From CAZAQB01 sp964487155 (GTDB taxonomy: Bacteria > Pseudomonadota > Gammaproteobacteria > Nitrococcales > Nitrococcaceae): a stretch of DNA of 11,449 nt. Below the pieces are notes generated by a model. The model was not told the DNA's origin, did not search any database, and worked only from the letters and a program-made list of their open reading frames with translations. Below, piece after piece: positions 1 to 5,655 of the stretch. The DNA lies in contig CAZAQB010000106.1 of assembly GCA_964487155.1 (NCBI GenBank), forward strand, positions 1-11,449. The letters run 5' to 3'. The position numbers and the translations under genes were made by a program. The first letter of the stretch is position 1; each line of letters starts with the position of its first letter.

Positions 1-42
1 CTGCTAGACTCAGGGGTCTTCCCATTCCGAATTGAAAAGCCC

Positions 43-843
43 ATGGCAACGCCTTCCGGCAAACTGCACCAGGCCCGGCACGTGCGCCGGCATGACACCG
101 GCGCGGTGGCGACGCTGACGCTGGATTTCCCTGCGAAGTTCAACCCGCTGTCGGCGGCCGTCCTGGCCGAGCTGCAGGCGGCGCTGGATGCCATCGCGGC
201 TGACGATGACATCCGGGTCGTGATCATTGCCGCCGAGGGCCGGGCGTTCTGTGCCGGCCATGACCTCAAGGAGCTGCGCGCCAACGATCGGGCGGCCAAC
301 GCCGAGCTGTTCGACGCCTGCTCGCGGATGATGCTGAGCGTCAACCGCCTGCCCCAGCCGGTGATCGCCGCCGTGCAGGGAATTGCCACGGCGGCCGGCT
401 GCCAGCTGGTGGCCGCCTGCGACCTGGCGGTGGCGGCCGAGGAGGCGCGCTTTGCAGTCTCGGGCATCAACCTGGGGCTGTTCTGCGCCACCCCGTCGGT
501 GCCCCTGTCCCGCAACATTTCTCGCAAGCGCGCCATGGAGATGCTGCTCACCGGCGAGTTCATCGACGCCGCCACGGCGCTGGAGTGGGGCCTGGTCAAC
601 CGGGTCGTGCCCGCCGAGGAAGTGGCCGCGGCGGCCCGGTTGCTGGCCGAGACCATCGCCGCCAAGCCGCCGGTGGCGCTGCGCCTGGGCAAGCAGCTGT
701 TCTACCGGCAGCTGGAGACCGACCTGGCCGGCGCCTATGAGCTGGCGGGCGAGGTCATGGCCTGCAACATGGATACCGAGGACGCCAACGCCGGCATCGA
801 CGCCTTCTTTGAGAAGCGCAAGCCCGAGTGGAAGGGCCGCTGA
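43..843 (+). CDS. Enoyl-CoA hydratase/isomerase family protein, ECHDC3-like
   Basis: This 266-aa protein has the crotonase fold signature. The first oxyanion-hole segment is AFCAGHDL (residues 68-75), and the second is the GIATAAGCQLVAACD stretch (113-127) followed by the F-x-x-x-G-x-N-x-GLFC-x-TP block (137-151). The GCQLVA..CD and GLFC.TP wording is typical of the ECHDC3 branch. In classical hydratases the two catalytic glutamates sit in GGGCEL and PEIxxG; here those positions read Gln121 and Gly141, so ordinary hydration of enoyl-CoA is doubtful although acyl-CoA binding should be kept. Length is normal for the family. The ATG at 43 is preferred because homology starts soon after it, but the frame stays open to the window edge and no clear Shine-Dalgarno is present, so an upstream start is possible. 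The stop lies 13 bases before an acyl-CoA synthetase gene, suggesting one operon for acyl-CoA metabolism. Family assignment is firm; the true substrate is unknown. Confidence 0.92.
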   Translation: MATPSGKLHQARHVRRHDTGAVATLTLDFPAKFNPLSAAVLAELQAALDAIAADDDIRVVIIAAEGRAFCAGHDLKELRANDRAANAELFDACSRMMLSVNRLPQPVIAAVQGIATAAGCQLVAACDLAVAAEEARFAVSGINLGLFCATPSVPLSRNISRKRAMEMLLTGEFIDAATALEWGLVNRVVPAEEVAAAARLLAETIAAKPPVALRLGKQLFYRQLETDLAGAYELAGEVMACNMDTEDANAGIDAFFEKRKPEWKGR

Positions 844-856
844 GGCGGGCGCCGGC

Positions 857-2494
857 ATGTCGATATTCGACACCGACCTCGAACCCTGTGCCGCCAACTA
901 CACGCCGCTCTCGCCGCTGACCTTCATCAAGCGGGCCGCGGCGGTGTTTCCCGACCGTCCGGCGGTGGTGTACGGCCGCGAGCGGCGCAGCTGGTCCGAG
1001 ACCTATGCCCGCACCCGGCGCCTGGCCTCGGCCCTTGTGGGGCTCGGCATCGGCCGGGGCGATACCGTGGCGGTGATGCTGCCCAACATCCCGGCCATGT
1101 TCGAGGCCCACTACGGTGTGCCCATGAGCGGCGCCGTGCTGCACTCCATCAACACCCGCCTCGATGCCGGCACCATCGCCTACATGCTCGGCCACGGCGA
1201 GGCCCGGGTGCTGATCACCGATACTGAGTTCGCGCCGGTGGTGGAGGCCGCCCTGGCGCAGGTCGGCGCCGATATCACGGTGATCGACGTGGTGGACCCG
1301 GCCGTGACCGAGGGACGGCGGCTCGGCGAGATCGACTATGAGAGCTTCCTCGCCGGTGGCGATCCCGGCCACGCCTGGTCCCTGCCGGAGGACGAGTGGC
1401 AGGCCATCAGTCTGAACTACACCTCCGGCACCACCGGCGACCCCAAGGGCGTGGTCTACCACCACCGCGGCGCCTACCTGAACGCCATGGGCAATATCCT
1501 CACCTGGTACCTGCCGCCGGCGCCGGTCTACCTGTGGACGCTGCCCATGTTCCACTGCAACGGCTGGTGCTTCCCGTGGACCCTGGCGGCGGCCGGCGGC
1601 ACCAGCGTCTGCCTGCGCGAGGTGCGCGCCGAGCACATCTACGACGCCATCCGCGCCGAGAAGGTCACCCACCTGTGCGGGGCACCGATCGTGCTGAGCC
1701 TCATCGCCCACGCGCCGGATGAGCAGAAGGCCGGTATCGAGCATCAGGTGAACGTGATGACCGCGGCCTCCGCGCCGCCGCCGGCCGTTCTCGAGGCGAT
1801 GGCGGAGATGGGCTGGAGCGTCACCCACACCTACGGCCTGACCGAGACCTACGGGCCCGCCGTGGTCTGCGAGTGGCACCCGGAATGGGACGCGCTGCCG
1901 GCCGCGGAGCAGGCCGAGAAGAAGGCCCGGCAGGGGGTGCGCTATGCGGTGCTGGAACGCCTGGAGGTGGCCGACCCGGAGACCCTGGAGCCGGTGCCCC
2001 ACGACGGCGAGAGCCTCGGCGAGATCACCTTTCGCGGCAACATTGTCATGAAGGGCTACCTGAAGAACCCGGAGGCCACCCGCAAGGCCTTCGCCGGCGG
2101 CTGCTTCCACAGCGGCGACCTGGCCGTCACCCACGAGGACGGCTACCTGGAGATCCGCGACCGCTCCAAGGACATCATCATCTCCGGTGGTGAGAACATC
2201 TCCAGCATTGAGATCGAGAAGACCCTCTACCGCCACCCGGCTGTGGCCGAGGCCGCCGTGGTGGCCCGGCCCGACCCGCAATGGGGCGAGGCGCCCTGTG
2301 CCTTCGTGACCCTGCGCGAGGATGCCGGCAGCGTCACCGCTGAAGACATCATCGACTTCTGCCGGGGGCAGATGGCGCGCTTCAAGGCGCCGCGCACGAT
2401 CATGTTCGGGCCCCTGCCCAAGACATCCACCGGCAAGGTGCAAAAGCACGCCCTGCGCCGGCAGGCCGAGGAACTGGACGGCGGGGAGATCTGA
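857..2494 (+). CDS. AMP-forming acyl-CoA synthetase (fatty/carboxylic acid-CoA ligase)
   Basis: This 545-aa cytoplasmic enzyme of the ANL superfamily should activate a carboxylic acid with ATP to an acyl-adenylate and then to acyl-CoA. The expected core motifs appear in order: the P-loop YTSGTTGDPKG (188-198), the YGLTETYGP adenine-binding motif (326-334), SGD with ribose-binding Asp421, the hinge region RDRSKDIIISGGEN (434-447), and PKTSTGKVQK with the catalytic lysine at 527. Length and the N-terminal layout (NYTPLSPLTFIKRAA...PDRPAVVYG) match the medium/long-chain or methylmercaptopropionate-CoA-ligase-like group that also includes plant AAE enzymes. The frame is open far upstream (to 383) inside the preceding gene, but homology begins at the ATG at 857, 13 bases after that gene's stop, so 857 is the start chosen. 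The spacing suggests co-transcription with the ECHDC3-like gene. The acyl chain used cannot be told from sequence. Confidence 0.95.
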   Translation: MSIFDTDLEPCAANYTPLSPLTFIKRAAAVFPDRPAVVYGRERRSWSETYARTRRLASALVGLGIGRGDTVAVMLPNIPAMFEAHYGVPMSGAVLHSINTRLDAGTIAYMLGHGEARVLITDTEFAPVVEAALAQVGADITVIDVVDPAVTEGRRLGEIDYESFLAGGDPGHAWSLPEDEWQAISLNYTSGTTGDPKGVVYHHRGAYLNAMGNILTWYLPPAPVYLWTLPMFHCNGWCFPWTLAAAGGTSVCLREVRAEHIYDAIRAEKVTHLCGAPIVLSLIAHAPDEQKAGIEHQVNVMTAASAPPPAVLEAMAEMGWSVTHTYGLTETYGPAVVCEWHPEWDALPAAEQAEKKARQGVRYAVLERLEVADPETLEPVPHDGESLGEITFRGNIVMKGYLKNPEATRKAFAGGCFHSGDLAVTHEDGYLEIRDRSKDIIISGGENISSIEIEKTLYRHPAVAEAAVVARPDPQWGEAPCAFVTLREDAGSVTAEDIIDFCRGQMARFKAPRTIMFGPLPKTSTGKVQKHALRRQAEELDGGEI

Positions 2495-2591
2495 GCGGGG
2501 CGGACTGTCCTCATCTCCCTAGCCGGTCCATCGGGCCGGCCCCGGCGGAGTCGAGGACATCGCCGCGGCGGCCCCCGTAGGTGAGTTAAGC

Positions 2592-2891
2592 ATGGAAGAC
2601 CGCGCGGCAGACCGGGCGCTCCAGAACCTGCTCGCAGAAAGCCTGGGCCGTGAGACCGGCCTGGCCCCGGAGGTATGCGACGAGATCGCCTTCCACCTGG
2701 TGGACTGGAAGGACGATCTGGCGCGGCTCTCGCGGCTGCTGGAGGCTCCGGAGGATTACACTCCCGAGCAGCGGATCGATGTGATCATGGCCTTCCTGAT
2801 CCACGCCACACCCCATTGCATGGCCGCCCATGAACTGCTGATGGACTTCCCAGCCAGGAATATCTTCAAGGAGCAGGACGGGCAGAATTAG
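2592..2891 (+). CDS. Hypothetical small acidic protein (99 aa)
   Basis: I do not recognise this family. The start at 2592 is well supported by an AGGTGAG ribosome binding site at 2579-2585, six bases ahead. The product is 99 aa, acidic, has no signal peptide or membrane segment, and looks largely alpha-helical (for example the stretches around residues 8-17, 25-50 and 60-80). The second half carries a compact cluster of possible metal- or redox-active residues, ATPHCMAAHELL, with two histidines and the only conspicuous cysteine besides one in PEVCDE. Codon usage agrees with the flanking genes, which supports a real gene rather than a chance frame. It lies 97 bases after the acyl-CoA synthetase on the same strand and could be the tail of that transcription unit or have its own promoter. 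No function is proposed. Confidence 0.75.
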   Translation: MEDRAADRALQNLLAESLGRETGLAPEVCDEIAFHLVDWKDDLARLSRLLEAPEDYTPEQRIDVIMAFLIHATPHCMAAHELLMDFPARNIFKEQDGQN

Positions 2892-3094
2892 GCGACCGGC
2901 GGGGGCGCAGTGCGCCGTGCAGCACCCCCGTTGGCACGGGTGGCTGGTCCGTCGGCGGATACCTCCGCTCAAGGATGAGCCTGTGCCCTGAATGCCTGTC
3001 GGTTTTTTTTACGGACCCGCATGTCGTTAATACGGGACCAGCCCCCCGATTATCCGCTTCGCAATCAGTTACAAAGGCCTGTGTGCAGGGTCCG

Positions 3095-3113
3095 AGCCCC
3101 CGTGCCGGGGGCT
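3095..3113 (+). terminator. GC-rich hairpin, possible terminator or leader structure
   Basis: AGCCCCCG and CGGGGGCT form a perfect 8-bp stem closed by a three-base TGC loop. There is no T run after it on the plus strand, so it does not fit a standard intrinsic terminator. It could stop or stabilise the upstream transcript, or belong to the leader of the downstream gene. Confidence 0.35.
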
Positions 3114-3141
3114 TCCGCCTGAACCTGATTCGGCTCTCTGA

Positions 3142-3160
3142 CTGTCAAGAATATTTACAG
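3142..3160 (+). promoter_or_regulatory. Imperfect inverted repeat, possible regulator binding site
   Basis: The sequence CTGTCAAGAATATTTACAG has 7-base arms CTGTCAA and TTTACAG that match in 6 of 7 positions around a 5-base A/T-rich centre. It lies in the A/T-rich part of the region upstream of the PEP-CTERM gene fragment. A dyad of this size suits a dimeric activator. In many exosortase/PEP-CTERM bacteria a PrsK/PrsR two-component pair activates sigma-54 promoters of PEP-CTERM genes, and this site could serve such an activator; that link is inference. Its last base is also the first base of the 55-base repeat beside the scaffold gap. Confidence 0.45.
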
Positions 3161-3214
3161 ATCTCGTCGGTGGCTGCTGGCCGCCGGATCCGGCGTGCCG
3201 AGAAGTTATTGATG
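3160..3214 (+). repeat. 55-base direct repeat, left copy at scaffold gap
   Basis: These 55 bases, ending in GAAGTTATTGATG directly before the N run, recur without a mismatch at 3315-3369, directly after the N run. Exact identity abutting both sides of a gap is the classic mark of two contigs that share a k-mer overlap, so this is probably one locus written twice rather than a biological duplication. Confidence 0.9.
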
Positions 3215-3314
3215 NNNNNNNNNNNNNNNNNNNNNNNNNNNNNNNNNNNNNNNNNNNNNNNNNNNNNNNNNNNNNNNNNNNNNNNNNNNNNNNNNNNNNN
3301 NNNNNNNNNNNNNN
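3215..3314. other. Assembly gap (100 N)
   Basis: Exactly 100 undetermined bases, the conventional length for a scaffold gap of unknown size. Because the flanks are the same 55 bases, the real gap may be zero or negative, with the contigs overlapping. A real tandem duplication with unresolved sequence between the copies cannot be excluded. Confidence 0.95.
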
Positions 3315-3369
3315 GATCTCGTCGGTGGCTGCTGGCCGCCGGATCCGGCGTGCCGAGAAGTTATTGATG
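3315..3369 (+). repeat. 55-base direct repeat, right copy at scaffold gap
   Basis: Identical to 3160-3214 over all 55 bases, starting with the first base after the N run. Downstream of 3369 the two flanks can no longer be compared because the left copy runs into N. If the copies are collapsed, the dyad at 3142-3160 sits directly upstream of this segment. Confidence 0.9.
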
Positions 3370-3372
3370 CTG

Positions 3373-3387
3373 TGGCCAGTTCCTGCA
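3373..3387 (+). promoter_or_regulatory. Sigma-54-like promoter with one-base-short spacing
   Basis: TGGCCAGTTCCTGCA resembles the sigma-54 consensus TGGCACG-N4-TTGCA, but only 9 bases separate the GG and GC elements instead of the strict 10. It lies about 105 bases before the ATG at 3494, and about 58 bases after the dyad at 3142-3160 if the duplicated gap flanks are merged. Position and neighbours fit a PEP-CTERM promoter; the spacing argues against it unless a base is missing from the draft. Confidence 0.25.
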
Positions 3388-3493
3388 GGCAGGTACGAAC
3401 TTGGCCTTCCGGTGGGCGCGTGTTCCGACGGGCCCTCTCTTGGCGGGCCGACGCGTGTGGGGTCAGTTCGGCGCCAGGGAGACAGGGAAGTAC

Positions 3494-4038
3494 ATGACCA
3501 ATCATTGCTGCCAGCGAAGTGCGCCCGGGGCTACATGGCGCCTTGCCGCCGCGGCCCAGTTCGCCACCCACGCCGGCCGCAATCTGTTCCCGACCCGGCG
3601 GCGCTGTCGTTCACCGGGCTGACCTTGGGCACCGGCCTGGGGGACGTGAACCTCTTCGAGGCGTTGGACCTCAGCGTCGGCGACCTGGGGGGCGGGCTGA
3701 TCAATGTTGCCGAGTCGAGCCTGCTGGAGGCGGACCCGGTGACCTGCTTCTTGTGTCTCAGCCCGTTTCTGGACGACATCCAGGGCAGCCGCTTCGCCCT
3801 GGCCACGCTGACCTTTGACGTCGGCGCACTGGCCCCGGGGGCGACGACCCTTCTCGGCATCGAGAGGGTCAACGACATGCGAGACGCTTTCGGGTTACCG
3901 CTGCCGGTGGACGCCGCCTTCGGCGCGATTGTGACCGGCGCTCAGCCGCCAGCGGGCGTGGTCGCAACGCCCGGCACTCTGATGCTGTTGGTCGGCGGGC
4001 TGGCTGCCCTGTACCGGCGCCGCGCCGGGCACGGCTGA
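3494..4038 (+). pseudogene. PEP-CTERM sorting-signal protein with cohesin-like domain, 5' end broken
   Basis: From about 3589 the frame encodes a beta-rich, secreted-type domain with cohesin-like features: DPAALSFTGLTLGTGLGD, then LFEALDLSVGDL, AESSLLEADP, and FALATLTFDVGALAPG. It ends in a PEP-CTERM-type tail: the VATPGTL motif, a hydrophobic segment (MLLVGGLAALY) and an RRR cluster, the signal for exosortase-mediated sorting in the envelope. Such proteins need an N-terminal signal peptide, and none exists in this frame: upstream in-frame starts (GTG 3325, ATG 3367, ATG 3535) give arginine-rich, non-export-like sequence. A well-placed start exists at 3494, with GGGAAG a few bases ahead, but in another frame that ends at 3622. 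The two frames can be joined by one base near the CCC run at 3589-3591, although the usual first third of a cohesin domain would still be missing. I read it as a frameshifted and/or internally deleted gene, or a draft error near the gap. The C-terminal identity is fairly sure; the 5' boundary is not. Confidence 0.6.
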
Positions 4039-4440
4039 CCCCCGCGCCGGACCCCTCGCGGGGCCAGGCTGCCGTGCGGCAGGTGTCAGGTCGGCGGGCC
4101 CAGTCCGGGTGCGCCGTGGAGTTTTCTCCTGGGTCACCGGCGGGCAGGCCTGAGGCTGGCCCGCAAGGACTCCAGGCCATTCGCCGCAAGTGCTCTTGGG
4201 GCTGAAGGGTCCGGAGGGGGGAGGGCAGGGAAGTGCACGCCAGATGCTGGACTGCTGCGCGCCCCGAGGCGGCGCCCGATAGCCGCAGGGCTGGCGGCGC
4301 CCCCGACTCCCGTTCGCGCCGGCGTCCGCGCTGGAGCGGCATGCCCGATGCCTGTTGCCTGATCCCACGCCGTTCCCCTGCCAACTTACCCGGACACTTG
4401 AACCCCCTCAGCACGCCATGAGCCCAAGGAGACCTCGGCC
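4039..4440 (+). other. Non-coding stretch with weak hairpins
   Basis: About 400 bases lie between the PEP-CTERM fragment and the RHS region. Just after the stop come two small inverted repeats, CCCC-TCGC-GGGG (4052-4063) and CTGCCG-TG-CGGCAG (4069-4082), which may end transcription, though no T run follows. The rest is G/C-rich with no recognisable gene; frames on either strand give low-complexity arginine/proline/serine sequence. The last bases hold the AAGGAG ribosome binding site for the gene at 4441. Confidence 0.6.
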
Positions 4441-5655
4441 ATGCCCCAGGCTTACGAACCGGCGCTGAAGCGCTTCTCCCGCACCCCCCTGGGCAGAGGG
4501 CTGTTGCAGTCCGTGCTGTTGCTGATGGTGATGGCCCAGGGACCTTGGTACCCGCTGGTGCGGGCCAACCCGTTCGACGCCGACGCCTTCGGTTACGGCG
4601 TTGCGCGGGCCCTGGAGCACCTCATTCCGGCGGCTCAGGCCCAGACGGCGGCCTGCGACCTCGATCTGGACGCCGACGTCGACCTGAATGACATCAACCT
4701 GATCGCCGTGCGGCGCAACCAGCCGGCCACCGGTCCGGGCGACCCGGCGGACATTGACGGGGATGGCCTCATCAGCGTGGGCGACGTGCGCCTGTGCGTG
4801 CTGCAGTGCACGCTGCCCCGCTGCGCAGTGGTGGCGCCCAACCAGCCGCCGGTGGCAGACGCTGGCCCTGATCAGAGCGTTCAGCGCGGTGACACAGTGC
4901 TGCTGGACGCCACGGCATCCTCGGATCCCGAGGGCGATTCCCTCGGCTATTCCTGGACGTTACTGAGCCGGCCCGCCGCCAGCGCCGCCACGCTGTCCGG
5001 TGCCACCAGTGCCACGGCAAGCTTCGTAGCCGACGCGGCAGGCAGCTATCAGGTCCAGCTGGTGGTGAATGACGGGGCGGTGGACAGCGCCCCGGACACG
5101 ATGCTGATCACCGCCGAGGTGCCCCTGGTGCCGGTGCCGGGGGTGGTGGGCGAGGCCCAGGCGGCGGCGGAGGCGGCTATTGTCGGCGCCGGGTACGTTC
5201 TCACAACTGACGGCCCTGGAAACCAACTTCCTGGAAGTGGTGCCCGGGACCACCGGGCCCGTGACCCTGACGCCGGACTTCCTGTTCGGCGAGCCCTACG
5301 ACCCGGACCGCTACCGCCTGGTGACCGAGGAGGGCACGACCTACGTGCTCAACCAGGATACCGGCGTGGAGAGCATCGCCGATGCCAACGGCAACACGGT
5401 GAGCTTCGGGCCCGGTGGCATCATCCACTCCGCCGGCAAGAGCGTGCTGTTCGCCCGGGACGCCGCGGGAAGGATCACCTCCATCACCGACCCCGCCGGC
5501 AACGTGCTCAGATTCGAGTACGACAGCTACGGAGACCTGGTGGCGGTTACAGACCAGGAGGGCTTCACCACCCGCTACACCTACAACTCTGCCCACGGGC
5601 TGGTGGATATCATCGACCCCCGCGGCACCCGCCCGGCCCGCAACATCTACGATGA
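4441..5655 (+). CDS. Secreted dockerin-PKD-PASTA N-terminal part of an RHS protein, frameshifted
   Basis: Start ATG 4441 follows AAGGAG with about nine bases of spacing. A long signal-peptide-like N-terminus has the hydrophobic core LLQSVLLLMVMA (21-32). Next comes a dockerin type-I-like calcium-binding pair: DLDLDADVDLND (73-84) and DIDGDGLISVGD (104-115), each with the D-x-D-x-D pattern, plus cysteines at 72, 119, 123 and 128. Residues 134-226 (NQPPVADAGPDQSVQRGDTV... to ...QLVVNDGAVDSAPDT) are a PKD/REJ-like Ig-fold domain. Residues 229-255 (VPVPGVVGEAQAAAEAAIVGAGY) begin a PASTA-like domain. After residue ~255 (nt ~5205) the frame turns into arginine/proline/glycine-rich nonsense, while the RHS sequence continues in the +1 frame. 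The meaningful gene thus ends near 5205, and the tail to 5655 is an out-of-frame artefact. Intact, this would be the secreted head of the RHS protein. A deletion inside the gene and a sequencing error are both possible. Confidence 0.8.
   Translation: MPQAYEPALKRFSRTPLGRGLLQSVLLLMVMAQGPWYPLVRANPFDADAFGYGVARALEHLIPAAQAQTAACDLDLDADVDLNDINLIAVRRNQPATGPGDPADIDGDGLISVGDVRLCVLQCTLPRCAVVAPNQPPVADAGPDQSVQRGDTVLLDATASSDPEGDSLGYSWTLLSRPAASAATLSGATSATASFVADAAGSYQVQLVVNDGAVDSAPDTMLITAEVPLVPVPGVVGEAQAAAEAAIVGAGYVLTTDGPGNQLPGSGARDHRARDPDAGLPVRRALRPGPLPPGDRGGHDLRAQPGYRRGEHRRCQRQHGELRARWHHPLRRQERAVRPGRRGKDHLHHRPRRQRAQIRVRQLRRPGGGYRPGGLHHPLHLQLCPRAGGYHRPPRHPPGPQHLR

Larger units (their letters stand above)
2892..3493 (+). 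other. Long non-coding stretch containing a scaffold gap
   Basis: About 600 bases, including 100 N, separate the small protein gene from the PEP-CTERM gene fragment. I see no convincing gene. The part around 3000-3160 is clearly richer in A/T than its surroundings and includes a run of eight T at 3003-3010. The stretch also holds a GC hairpin, an imperfect dyad, two identical 55-base flanks of the gap and a near sigma-54 promoter, each listed separately. Open frames here have no homology or sensible codon usage. The composition and the dyad suggest a promoter region for the downstream gene. Confidence 0.7.

Noticed and set aside
383..856. Upstream extension of the acyl-CoA synthetase frame
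   Set aside because: This part overlaps the previous gene and is arginine/proline/tryptophan-rich nonsense; homology starts at the ATG at 857.
10..897. Long minus-strand open frame opposite the ECHDC3-like gene
   Set aside because: High-GC mirror frame with alanine/glycine/histidine-rich sequence and no domains; the plus strand has clear crotonase motifs.
755..2449. 564-codon minus-strand frame opposite the acyl-CoA synthetase
   Set aside because: It is the complement shadow of a gene with every ANL core motif; its sequence has no recognisable family.
2934..2950. TTGGCACGGGTGGCTGG as a sigma-54 promoter
   Set aside because: The first half fits, but the GC element follows the GG after only eight bases instead of ten, and nothing downstream at the right distance needs it.
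3003..3010. Run of eight T as an intrinsic terminator for the small protein gene
   Set aside because: No stable stem lies directly before it; the nearest inverted repeat (GCGGA/TCCGC, about 2953-2966) is some 40 bases away.
3020..3130. Possible riboswitch in the A/T-rich leader
   Set aside because: I checked for a c-di-GMP (GEMM) pattern and saw only the single GC hairpin; the conserved bases of that class are absent.
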